A DNA stretch of 7,494 nucleotides from Bacteroidota bacterium (GTDB taxonomy: Bacteria > Bacteroidota > Bacteroidia > Chitinophagales > Chitinophagaceae): the NCBI GenBank assembly GCA_023386395.1, contig JAEWJV010000142.1:1-7494 (forward strand), given 5' to 3'. A model generated the notes under the pieces. The model searched no databases. It was not told where the DNA came from and was given only the letters and a program-made list of their open reading frames with translations. Below are positions 1 through 7,272 of the stretch, piece by piece (position 1 is the stretch's first letter; every line of letters starts with the position of its first letter). Position numbers and translations under genes: made by a program.

Positions 1-1209
1 CCCATTGCCGCCGTGTGCGATGAAATTCTTGACCATAAATTAGACGACCAGTTTCCGCTTGTGGTTTGGCAAACCGGCAGCGGCACACAAAGTAATATGA
101 ATGTGAACGAGGTGGTTGCTTACCGTGCGCATGTATTGCATGGCGGTAAATTAACCGATAAAGAAAAATTCCTGCACCCGAACGATGATGTAAATAAATC
201 GCAGAGCAGCAATGATACCTTCCCAACTGCCATGCATATTGCAGCCTATAAATTACTGGTTGAAACAACCATTCCCGGCCTGGAAAAACTGCGGGATACT
301 TTAAGGGAAAAAAGCAAGGCATTTATGCACGTGGTAAAAATAGGCCGCACCCATTTTATGGATGCCACACCGCTTACACTCGGGCAGGAATTCAGCGGTT
401 ATGTTTCGCAACTGGATCATGGTATAAAAGCTATTAAAAATACATTGCCGCATTTATCAGAACTGGCGCTTGGGGGCACGGCTGTTGGCACGGGCATCAA
501 TACTCCAAAGGGTTATGCTGAACTGGTGGCGAAAAAGATTGCTGAATTAACGGTCCTTCCTTTCATCACCGCAGAAAATAAATTTGAAAGCCTTGCAGCA
601 CATGACGCTATTGTGGAAGCCCATGGCGCTTTAAAAACCGTTGCCGTTAGTTTGATGAAAATTGCGAATGATATACGCATGCTTTCATCCGGGCCAAGGG
701 CAGGTATTGGTGAAATTCATATACCGGATAATGAGCCGGGTTCATCTATCATGCCCGGCAAAGTAAACCCAACACAATGCGAAGCATTAACCATGATTGC
801 AGCGCAGGTAATGGGCAATGATGTGGCCATTAATATTGGCGGCGCAACAGGTCATTTTGAACTGAATGTATTTAAGCCGATGATGATCTACAATTTTTTA
901 CATAGCGCAAGATTGATAGGAGAGGGCAGTGTTTCTTTCAACGATAAATGCGCTGCCGGCATTGAACCTATTGAAGCCAATATTAAAAAACATGTGGATA
1001 ACAGCCTGATGCTGGTTACGGCGCTCAATACCAAAATTGGTTATTATAATGCTGCCGCTATTGCACAGGATGCGCATAAACGCGGCATTACCTTAAAACA
1101 GGCGGCCATTGAATACAAACTCAAGGGTCTTGATTTTGAGCATATGACGCCGGAACAATTTGATGAATGGGTGGTGCCGGCTAATATGGTGGGTGAATTA
1201 AAAAATTAA
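1..1209 (+). CDS. fumC: Class II fumarate hydratase (fumarase C), 5'-truncated by window edge
   Basis: This enzyme interconverts fumarate and L-malate in the TCA cycle. It is a cytosolic, iron-independent homotetramer of the fumarase/aspartase superfamily. The frame is open to base 1, so 402 C-terminal residues are visible. Matching motifs to E. coli FumC (467 aa) without gaps suggests about 70 residues are missing. Window residues show GSGTQSNMN near 28-36, [14 protein letters not shown] near 59-72, and GRTH with the catalytic-region His at 118 (E. coli H188). The family signature [11 protein letters not shown] lies at 247-257 (bases 739-771) and holds the catalytic Ser248 (E. coli S318) and Lys254 and Asn256. 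The C-terminal fumarase domain ([14 protein letters not shown] to the end) is complete. The GTG at base 13 is internal and is not the true start. The coding region is intact with no missing key residue. The next gene on the same strand starts 65 bases downstream, past a possible hairpin. Identification is very secure. Confidence 0.97.
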   Translation, partial: PIAAVCDEILDHKLDDQFPLVVWQTGSGTQSNMNVNEVVAYRAHVLHGGKLTDKEKFLHPNDDVNKSQSSNDTFPTAMHIAAYKLLVETTIPGLEKLRDTLREKSKAFMHVVKIGRTHFMDATPLTLGQEFSGYVSQLDHGIKAIKNTLPHLSELALGGTAVGTGINTPKGYAELVAKKIAELTVLPFITAENKFESLAAHDAIVEAHGALKTVAVSLMKIANDIRMLSSGPRAGIGEIHIPDNEPGSSIMPGKVNPTQCEALTMIAAQVMGNDVAINIGGATGHFELNVFKPMMIYNFLHSARLIGEGSVSFNDKCAAGIEPIEANIKKHVDNSLMLVTALNTKIGYYNAAAIAQDAHKRGITLKQAAIEYKLKGLDFEHMTPEQFDEWVVPANMVGELKN

Positions 1210-1220
1210 GTTCATTAATA

Positions 1221-1247
1221 TGCGGACAATTTATTAAGATTGCCGCA
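1221..1247 (+). terminator. Candidate hairpin terminator after fumC
   Basis: The arms TGCGGACAAT (1221-1230) and ATTGCCGCA (1239-1247) pair over nine base pairs with one bulged A at 1226 and an 8-base loop. The hairpin begins 11 bases after the fumC stop. The 3' flank (CGTTATTAAA) is not a clean U-tract, so it may be a weak terminator or a 3'-end stabilising hairpin. Confidence 0.4.
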
Positions 1248-1274
1248 CGTTATTAAACCCGAACACTATTGTAC

Positions 1275-2177
1275 ATGAACAGAAATTTTGTTTATTTATT
1301 TGTAGTTACCTGCCTGCTGGTCTTTTTTTCCTGCCAGAAAGAATACAGTTTTGAAAAAGGCAATACCATCCCGGCAGAAGGAAGTTTATGGGATTCTTCC
1401 GGCGACTGCCTTCCCAGCACCGTGCATGGCACGTATTATAATGGCGTTACGCCGGGCGGCGATACAGCGTATGTTGAATTGCAGGTTAATGTTACAAAAA
1501 CCGGTGGTTATAACATAAAAACAGATACGGCAAATGGATTTAGTTTTTCCGATTCCGGGTATTTCAGCAGTACCGGCGTTAATACAATACAGTTGAAGCC
1601 TTCAGGGCATCCTATAATTGTGGGCACTTCCACATTTAATGTAAGTTTTGACAGCACGGTTTGTTCATTTACAATCAATGTGCAGGACAGTACCGGTACG
1701 GGTTTGGGCGGAACTGATACAACTGTAACAGGAAATTTCGGAGATTGGCAGTTCACTACAGATAGCGGCGGCAGTTATAAAGGCAACTTTGCTTATGTAT
1801 GGTTTTCTCCTGACAGTGTGTTGCAAGGATTCTACGATTTGGGCATGACTGGATTTACCAATGATACGTCTCTTGTGCTGGTTGCATTACTGCCAAGCAA
1901 CCAGATAACTCCTGGTACTTATTATTCACACCCTACAACAGCAACTAACCACGGTGATTGTTATATGGGTTTTGCAGACACAACTGCTGGAGAAACTATA
2001 TATTCTGCCATTTACAGTTATCCCTCAAATATAAATTTTGCTATAACGATATCTTCGTACGATGCTAACACAAAAACGGTAAAAGGTACTCTTTCGGGTA
2101 CTGCTTTGATAGAAAAATATTACGATGAAGGGAAAGCTGTAACAATTGATGGGTCGTTTACAGCTATTGTACCTTAA
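1275..2177 (+). CDS. Predicted lipoprotein of unknown function
   Basis: I do not recognise a named family. The 300-residue product begins with a type II signal peptide: MNRN, a hydrophobic stretch at about 5-18, then lipobox F-F-S-C with Cys20 as the predicted lipidated residue. The following QKEYSFE resembles the start of many Bacteroidota lipoproteins and could act as a surface-export signal (inference). Residues about 45-138 look like an Ig-like beta-sandwich with alternating Thr/Val/Gly strands, bounded by Cys45 and Cys130, which might form a disulfide. A Gly/Thr linker at about 139-154 leads to a second beta-rich domain (155-300). This ends in a pattern seen in many Bacteroidota lipoproteins: SSYDANTKTVKGTLSGTA, then a final IDGSFTAIVP. 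I chose ATG 1275 over the in-frame TTG at 1269 because it gives a normal lipoprotein signal peptide. No Shine-Dalgarno sequence is visible. It follows fumC on the same strand and converges on lspA. A binding or structural role on the envelope is possible but unproven. Confidence 0.85.
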   Translation: MNRNFVYLFVVTCLLVFFSCQKEYSFEKGNTIPAEGSLWDSSGDCLPSTVHGTYYNGVTPGGDTAYVELQVNVTKTGGYNIKTDTANGFSFSDSGYFSSTGVNTIQLKPSGHPIIVGTSTFNVSFDSTVCSFTINVQDSTGTGLGGTDTTVTGNFGDWQFTTDSGGSYKGNFAYVWFSPDSVLQGFYDLGMTGFTNDTSLVLVALLPSNQITPGTYYSHPTTATNHGDCYMGFADTTAGETIYSAIYSYPSNINFAITISSYDANTKTVKGTLSGTALIEKYYDEGKAVTIDGSFTAIVP

Positions 2178-2184
2178 CAGGCTT

Positions 2185-2859
2185 TTACACTGCTTTCACC
2201 CTGTCATCAATTTCAGCAGGAGAAGTTTTAACGGGTTCCTCACCATGTTTATGCTGCGGGAAGAATTTCTTCTGCCAGATGAGCAATGCAATTACACCAA
2301 TTGAAATGGAAGAATCTGCGAGGTTAAATACCGGGCTGAAAAATTCAAACACATCCCCGCGCCAGCTTGCTATGGGAAACCATGAAGGATAAGTTGTTTG
2401 GATGATGGGAAAATACAGCATATCCACTACCTGCCCGTGAAAGAAAGAGGCATAACCGCCAGCTGCGGGAAAGAAAGTTGCCACGGTAAAAGGATTGCTG
2501 CCGCTGAATATCAAACCGTAAAACAAACTGTCGATTAAATTACCGAAAGCACCGGCATAAATGAGGGCGGCGCAAATAATAAAACCTTTATGATACTTCT
2601 TTTTAATGATCTGGCTTAAATAATAAGTGCCGAATATCACCGCCACCAGCCTGAAAAGTGTAAGCAAAATTTTACCCAATCCGCCGCCAAATTTCAAACC
2701 CCAGGCCATGCCCTCATTTTCAACAAAATGCAGGCGAAACCACTTGCCAATAACATTATGCTCTTCCCCAAGCGTATAATTTAATTTTATATAGAACTTA
2801 AGCGCCTGGTCTGCAACAAGTATTAAAATAATTAGCAGCGCTACATATTTGCCTTTCAT
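2185..2859 (-). CDS. lspA: Lipoprotein signal peptidase (signal peptidase II)
   Basis: This inner-membrane aspartyl protease of family A8 removes signal peptides from diacylglyceryl-modified prolipoproteins at the lipobox Cys. The 224-residue protein has four likely membrane segments, at about 5-22, 62-82, 92-110 and 184-196. Conserved blocks in order are VADQALK (14-20), FVENEGMAWG (45-54), GAFGNLID with catalytic Asp110, and PVFNLADSSISIG with catalytic Asp182. It is longer than E. coli LspA (164 aa). The extra length is mainly a loop at about 115-141 and another at about 152-174 between the two Asp motifs, plus a hydrophilic tail after about 197. The Arg that usually follows the first catalytic Asp is Ser here. 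I recall both traits as typical of Bacteroidota LspA. The start is ATG, with a TATATTTG promoter box about 30 bases upstream. The 3' end faces the lipoprotein gene, a likely LspA substrate, across 7 bases. Confidence 0.96.
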   Translation of the reverse strand: MKGKYVALLIILILVADQALKFYIKLNYTLGEEHNVIGKWFRLHFVENEGMAWGLKFGGGLGKILLTLFRLVAVIFGTYYLSQIIKKKYHKGFIICAALIYAGAFGNLIDSLFYGLIFSGSNPFTVATFFPAAGGYASFFHGQVVDMLYFPIIQTTYPSWFPIASWRGDVFEFFSPVFNLADSSISIGVIALLIWQKKFFPQHKHGEEPVKTSPAEIDDRVKAV

Positions 2860-2889
2860 TACTGATGATTTGGGAGAATATTAAGGGCG

Positions 2890-2897
2890 CAAATATA
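2890..2897 (-). promoter_or_regulatory. Bacteroidota -7 promoter box for lspA
   Basis: On the minus strand this reads TATATTTG, a full match to the Bacteroidota TAnnTTTG -7 element. It lies 30 bases upstream of the lspA ATG, which would give a short leader. I could not find a convincing TTG -33 element at the usual distance, so the assignment rests on the -7 box and its position. Confidence 0.55.
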
Positions 2898-2999
2898 ATG
2901 GTTAAAGATGTGAGTATTTGTTAAGCTTATTTGTATTATTGCCGTTCAACACCTGCATTTATCAGTTCCTGCATTTGTTTAAAAAAATCTTAAGGCTGT

Positions 3000-3032
3000 T
3001 TTGGTTATTCTCTTATTGTAAAACTAAGTTTG
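3000..3032 (+). promoter_or_regulatory. Bacteroidota-type promoter for the tricorn-like protease gene
   Basis: TTTG at 3000-3003 matches the -33 element and TAAGTTTG at 3025-3032 matches the -7 consensus TAnnTTTG. The 21-base gap between them falls in the known range for this phylum's primary sigma factor. The ATG at 3057 would follow a leader of roughly 20 bases with no Shine-Dalgarno sequence. Confidence 0.65.
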
Positions 3033-3056
3033 CCGAAACACTTATAAACTTCGCTT

Positions 3057-6000
3057 ATGAAGAAATGTCTTTCAATATTTAGCACAGCAATAGTTATGGG
3101 AATAACGGCCACCGCACAAATAGATGCAGGTTTGCTGCGTTACCCTGATGTTTCAAAAACGCAAGTGGTATTTGCCTATGCAAATGACATCTGGATCGTT
3201 TCAAAAGAAGGAGGGACAGCCTATAAATTAAGCTCTCCTCCAGGCCCCGAAATATCACCAAAATTTTCACCGGACGGAAGTAAAATTGCTTTTTCAGGTA
3301 ATTATGATGGCAATATAGATGTGTATGTGATGCCAGCAACAGGCGGCGTGCCGGTGCGCTTAACGGCACATGATTACCCGGACAGGGTTGTTGACTGGCA
3401 GCCTGATGGCCGGCACGTATTTTTTGCTTCCATGCGCGAAAGCGGCAAACAGCGTTTTAACCAGTTTTATTCGGTTGCCGATACCGGCGGTATTGATACA
3501 AAGCTGCCGTTTGCTTATGCGGAATATGGATCTTATTCGCCCGACGGCCTGCACATGGCATTAAATTTCCGCACGCAGATTGGCCGCAACTGGAAGCGCT
3601 ACCGCGGCGGCTGGCGTTCAGATATTCATGTCTATGATTTCAAAGACACTACTTCTGAAAATATTTCCGGAAAAAGCGATGCAGGTTATGAATACCCCAT
3701 GTGGAGCGGCGATCATATTTATTTTATCTCCGACCGTGGCACTGATTTGCGCATGAATTTATGGCGCTATAACATCAGCAATAAATCGTTTGAACAGCTT
3801 ACCCATTTCACAGATTATGATATTCATTACCCTTCGTTAGGGCCTGATGATATTGTATTTGAAAATGGCGGTAAACTGTATTTATACCCATTGGCAGGCG
3901 GTGCTCCAAAAGAAATAAAGATACAGGTAGTTGCCGATGAAGCGCCGCTAAAGCCTTACATGCTGAATGTGAGGAGTTACTTCACCCATCCTGCTATTTC
4001 CAATGATGGCAACCGCATATTGATTGAGTCGAGAGGTGAAATTTTTTCATTGCCTGCAACGGAAGGCGTAGTGAAAGATATTACAAATACATCAGGCTAT
4101 GCGGAACGCTATCCTGTTTATTCGCCTGATGGAAAAAGCATTGCATACTGGAGCGATAAGAGCGGCGAATATGAATTATGGATTATGCAAACCGGCAATG
4201 AAAATTCCGCTAAAAAAATAACCAGTTACGGGCCCGGTTTCAGGTATGCATTAAACTGGAGCCCCGATGGCAAAAAACTGGCCTTTATTGATAAAGCCAT
4301 GCAGCTAAAAATTGTTGATGCAACCACAGGCGCTACAACAGATGTTGGCCGTGGCAAACGTCTTACGCATGGTGCACTTGAATATTTTACGTTTAGCTGG
4401 AGCCCTGACAGCCGCTGGCTGGCTTTTACGCTTGACGAAGAAAATAATCATAACAGCGTATTTATTTACGATTATACCAATAAAGAATTACATCGCGCAA
4501 CAAGTGGTTTTTACAGCTTTTCTAACCCTGTGTTCGATCCTGAAGGAAAATATTTGTACGTGCTTACCAACCAGGAATTTCAGCCTTATTACAGCGACGT
4601 TGATAATTCCTTTGTATATGCCAATTCTACCAAAATTGGCGCTATCAGCCTTCTTCAAAAAACGTCTTCTTTACTCTATCCTAAAAATGACACGATAACT
4701 GTTGAAGAAGATAAACCGAAAGAAGATACAGCAGCCTCATCTTCCAAAAAAGGAAAAAAAGATAAGGATAAAAAGAAGGAAGAGGATTCAAAAAAAGATG
4801 ACGACAAAGCCGTTAAAATCGATTTTGAAGGCATTGAGGGAAGGCTTGAATTCCTGCCCGTTAAACCGGGTAATTACTCCGCCCTTGGTGCTGTTAAAGG
4901 AAAGATCCTGTATGTAAAAATGCCGAATACAGGTTCAGAAGAAGAAAATCCATCTTTAAAATATTTTGATATTGAAGACAGGAAGGAGAAGAAAATTATT
5001 GACAATGTTGGAAGGTATATTCTGGCGGGAAATGGTGAAAAGGCCCTGGTGCAGCTTGGCAACGACCTGGCTGTAATAAAAGTAAGTGAAGACGCTGATG
5101 CGGATAAAAAAGTGCCGCTGGGCGACATGCAGATGAACGTTAATCCGCGGGAAGAATGGCAGGCCGTATTTAATGATGCCTGGCGCATAGAACGGGATTA
5201 TTTTTATGACAGTGCCATGCATGGCGTAAACTGGCTGCAGGTAAAACAACGTTACCAAAAAATGGTGGATGATGCTGCCACGAGGTATGATGTTGATTTT
5301 ATCATCGGTGAAATGTTGGGCGAGTTAAATGCCTCGCATACCTATCATGGCGTTGAATCAACCGAAAGAACAAAACATATTGCTGTTGGCTATCTTGGCG
5401 TGAACTGGCAGGCAGATGGCAGCTATTATAAAATTGAAAAAATAATAAAAGCAGCACCCTGGGATGGGGAAGTGCGTTCGCCACTGGATAAACGCGGCAT
5501 TGCTATAAAAGAAGGTGATTATATTCTGGCAGTAAATGGCATCCCATTAACCACAGCACATGAACCCTTTGCGGCTTTTGAAGGTTTTGCCAATAAAACC
5601 ATTGAATTAACTTACAATGATAAGCCATCGTTTACCGGCGCTAAAAAGGCTATCGTGCAAACGGTGGATGATGAAGGCAGGCTGCGCTATCTTAACTGGA
5701 TAAATGAAAACCGCAAACGTGTGGAAGCTGCCACAAATGGTGAGGTTGGTTACATATATGTTCCAAGCACAGGCGTTGACGGGCAGACAGAATTGCTGCG
5801 CCAGTTTAATGCGCAATGGGATAAGAAAGCATTGGTAATTGACGAACGTTTTAATGATGGCGGCCAGATACCGGATCGCTTTATTGAAATCTTGAACCGG
5901 ACACCATTGGCATATTGGGCTACGCGGGATGGCGAAAGCTGGCCCTGGCCGCCGTTTGCCAATTTCGGTCCGAAAGTGATGTTGATTAATGGCTGGAGCG

Positions 6001-6338
6001 GGTCAGGCGGCGATGCCTTTCCTGACTTTTTCAGGAAGAAAGGCCTGGGGCCGTTAATTGGCAACCGCACCTGGGGTGGATTGATAGGAATAAGCGGCGT
6101 GCCCGATCTTATTGATAACAGCAATATCACAGCGCCGAGTTTTCGTATGTACAATCCCGACGGCACATGGTTTAAAGAAGGGCATGGTGTTGACCCCGAT
6201 ATTTATGTGGATGAAAACCTTGCGGCCATGGCCAAAGGCATCGATCCGCAACTGGAGCGTGCCATCACCGAAATAAAATTATTGATGCAAAAGCAAGGAT
6301 ATAAAGAACCGGCAAAACCGGCTGCTGAACCAAGATAA
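3057..6338 (+). CDS. Secreted tricorn-like serine protease (beta-propeller, PDZ, S41-family core)
   Basis: Homologue of tricorn protease, which trims peptides in Thermoplasma. The 1093-residue protein starts with a Sec signal peptide (MKKCLSIFSTAIVMGITATA, likely cut near residue 20), so it should act in the periplasm or outside the cell. Residues about 25-540 form beta-propellers with at least seven PD40-type motifs: FSPDG near 70, WQPDG near 114, YSPDG near 160 and 355, WSPDG near 401, WSPDS near 448 and FDPEG near 493. A very Lys/Glu/Asp-rich linker covers about 549-584. The first catalytic part (about 697-775) carries Ser760-His761, matching tricorn S745/H746. A PDZ domain spans about 776-857. 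The second catalytic part (about 880-1075) carries WSGSGGD with nucleophile Ser983, RTWGG (1004-1008), and Glu1041 in KEGHGVDPDI, the expected fourth catalytic residue. The catalytic set appears complete. There is no type IX secretion C-terminal domain. It is transcribed alone from its own promoter and ends at a strong terminator. The family call is secure. The substrate is unknown. Confidence 0.94.
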   Translation: MKKCLSIFSTAIVMGITATAQIDAGLLRYPDVSKTQVVFAYANDIWIVSKEGGTAYKLSSPPGPEISPKFSPDGSKIAFSGNYDGNIDVYVMPATGGVPVRLTAHDYPDRVVDWQPDGRHVFFASMRESGKQRFNQFYSVADTGGIDTKLPFAYAEYGSYSPDGLHMALNFRTQIGRNWKRYRGGWRSDIHVYDFKDTTSENISGKSDAGYEYPMWSGDHIYFISDRGTDLRMNLWRYNISNKSFEQLTHFTDYDIHYPSLGPDDIVFENGGKLYLYPLAGGAPKEIKIQVVADEAPLKPYMLNVRSYFTHPAISNDGNRILIESRGEIFSLPATEGVVKDITNTSGYAERYPVYSPDGKSIAYWSDKSGEYELWIMQTGNENSAKKITSYGPGFRYALNWSPDGKKLAFIDKAMQLKIVDATTGATTDVGRGKRLTHGALEYFTFSWSPDSRWLAFTLDEENNHNSVFIYDYTNKELHRATSGFYSFSNPVFDPEGKYLYVLTNQEFQPYYSDVDNSFVYANSTKIGAISLLQKTSSLLYPKNDTITVEEDKPKEDTAASSSKKGKKDKDKKKEEDSKKDDDKAVKIDFEGIEGRLEFLPVKPGNYSALGAVKGKILYVKMPNTGSEEENPSLKYFDIEDRKEKKIIDNVGRYILAGNGEKALVQLGNDLAVIKVSEDADADKKVPLGDMQMNVNPREEWQAVFNDAWRIERDYFYDSAMHGVNWLQVKQRYQKMVDDAATRYDVDFIIGEMLGELNASHTYHGVESTERTKHIAVGYLGVNWQADGSYYKIEKIIKAAPWDGEVRSPLDKRGIAIKEGDYILAVNGIPLTTAHEPFAAFEGFANKTIELTYNDKPSFTGAKKAIVQTVDDEGRLRYLNWINENRKRVEAATNGEVGYIYVPSTGVDGQTELLRQFNAQWDKKALVIDERFNDGGQIPDRFIEILNRTPLAYWATRDGESWPWPPFANFGPKVMLINGWSGSGGDAFPDFFRKKGLGPLIGNRTWGGLIGISGVPDLIDNSNITAPSFRMYNPDGTWFKEGHGVDPDIYVDENLAAMAKGIDPQLERAITEIKLLMQKQGYKEPAKPAAEPR

Positions 6339-6357
6339 TTTGCTGAAATGTTTGCGG

Positions 6358-6395
6358 GCGTCCTGTATCTTAAAGTGCAGGACGCTTTTATTTAT
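6358..6395 (+). terminator. Intrinsic terminator of the tricorn-like protease gene
   Basis: A perfect 8-bp stem, GCGTCCTG (6358-6365) with CAGGACGC (6378-6385), encloses a 12-base loop and is followed directly by TTTTATTTAT. It lies 20 bases past the protease stop. The other side lacks a matching A-tract, so it should work mainly on the plus strand. Confidence 0.88.
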
Positions 6396-6439
6396 ACGTT
6401 CAGGCTGTTTTGATCTTTAGGTTTTCAAGGAGTTGCGAA

Positions 6440-6467
6440 CGGTCTGACGCTGCTATGCGTCTGACCG
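6440..6467 (-). terminator. Imperfect hairpin just past the thuA-like gene, candidate terminator
   Basis: CGGTCTGACGC (6440-6450) pairs with GCGTCTGACCG (6457-6467) over 11 positions with a single T-T mismatch and a 6-base loop. It starts 2 bases after the stop codon of the minus-strand gene. On that strand the following bases (TTCGCAACTCC) are not a U-tract, so it is either a weak or factor-assisted terminator or a 3'-end hairpin. Confidence 0.45.
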
Positions 6468-6469
6468 CC

Positions 6470-7210
6470 TTACTTATCTCTGTTGGTTATAGCATATTTA
6501 ATCCCGCCTGAAAGCAGGTCTAAAAAAAGCGGGTCTGTGTAACATTCTTTGGTATGGCCAAGCCCCAGGAAGAAGGAGCGTCCGCCGTCATAATTATGAT
6601 ACCAGCAAACCGGGTGGTAACTGCCGTTTTCTCCGCCGGCATAGCTTTTTTCATTCACCGTTAAAAGCACCTGCACACTATCCCAGTTGGTTTCTTTGTA
6701 ATTATACCATTCGTCAAAATGCTTCCATGATGCAGGCAATTCTTTTGTTGCAATAAAATTTTTATCTGTAACAGTTAACTCAGCTTCCTGCGGTTTTGGA
6801 TGATTTTTGAAATAAGCGCCAACAAGCTTATTATACCAGGGCCAATTATACAAGGCGTCCGAACCGGCATGCACGCCTACATAACCTTTACCGGATTGTA
6901 TAAAACGCATGAAAGCAGCTTTTTGCGCCTCATTTAATAATGTATTGCTTTCATCAGCTGTACTTAAAAAAATAACGGCAGCATATTGCTTTAAATTCTC
7001 ATCAGTAAAAGCGGCGGCGTCTTTTGTTGTATCAACGTCAAAACCGTTACGGCTGCCTAATGCCTGTATGGCGGCAATACCGTCGGGTATCGATTCATGA
7101 TAGAAAGTGGTGGTTTTACTAAACACCAGCACTTTTGGAGATTGGGCGAATATCGTATTCATAGAAAGGAGTGCAAAAAAGGTGGATATTAAAATGTTTG
7201 ATTTAATCAT
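6470..7210 (-). CDS. Exported ThuA-like domain protein
   Basis: ThuA-like proteins have a class I glutamine-amidotransferase-like flavodoxin fold. The namesake is linked to trehalose utilisation in rhizobia, but the biochemical activity of most members is unknown. The 246-residue product has a Sec signal peptide (MIKSNILISTFFALLSMNTIFA, cut near residue 22), and the domain fills the rest. Visible family blocks are KVLVFSKTTTFYHESI (26-41), a YAAVIFLSTA strand (76-85), GKGYVGVHAGSDA at the nucleophile-elbow position (107-119), HFDEWY (164-169), and HPVCWYHNYDGGRSFFLGLGH (199-219). The elbow position lacks a Cys, so amidotransferase chemistry is unlikely. No lipobox is present. The ATG at 7210 gives a good signal peptide. 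No clear promoter box was found in the 62 bases shared with the divergent J-domain gene. It faces the protease gene tail to tail across 131 bases. A role in periplasmic carbohydrate handling is inference from family context only. Confidence 0.9.
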   Translation of the reverse strand: MIKSNILISTFFALLSMNTIFAQSPKVLVFSKTTTFYHESIPDGIAAIQALGSRNGFDVDTTKDAAAFTDENLKQYAAVIFLSTADESNTLLNEAQKAAFMRFIQSGKGYVGVHAGSDALYNWPWYNKLVGAYFKNHPKPQEAELTVTDKNFIATKELPASWKHFDEWYNYKETNWDSVQVLLTVNEKSYAGGENGSYHPVCWYHNYDGGRSFFLGLGHTKECYTDPLFLDLLSGGIKYAITNRDK

Positions 7211-7272
7211 TTTGCATGCATTTTACAGGCAGTGAAATTAATACATTATGATAACACTTACTTTCGCCATTC

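Noticed and set aside
13..15. GTG as the start codon of fumarase
   Set aside because: The frame is open upstream to base 1, and residues before the GTG (P-I-A-A) match the interior of FumC. About 70 N-terminal residues lie outside the window.
1235..1242. TAAGATTG as a -7 promoter box for the lipoprotein gene
   Set aside because: It has one mismatch to TAnnTTTG, lies inside the fumC hairpin and has no clear -33 partner. Read-through from fumC is equally possible.
1269..1271. TTG start for the lipoprotein gene
   Set aside because: It adds only two residues before ATG 1275, and the ATG gives a standard lipoprotein signal peptide.
2922..2929. TAAGCTTA palindrome between lspA and the protease gene
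   Set aside because: An 8-base palindrome in AT-rich DNA is expected by chance, and no second copy or flanking symmetry supports an operator.
4312..4917. Two plus-strand open frames overlapping the protease gene in another frame
   Set aside because: The protease frame is continuous and conserved across the region. The second frame is only the charged A-rich linker read out of frame.
5750..6166. 138-codon open frame on the minus strand inside the protease gene
   Set aside because: It is antisense to the conserved catalytic region, has no recognisable domain, and fits a shadow of plus-strand codon bias.
6308..6324. Short CCGG-containing inverted repeat near the end of the protease gene
   Set aside because: The stem is only about 4 bp, lies inside codons for the Pro/Ala-rich tail, and the real terminator is 40 bases downstream.
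7259..7266. TACTTTCG as a promoter box for the J-domain gene
   Set aside because: It has a mismatch to TAnnTTTG and sits 6 bases before the ATG, which would leave almost no leader.
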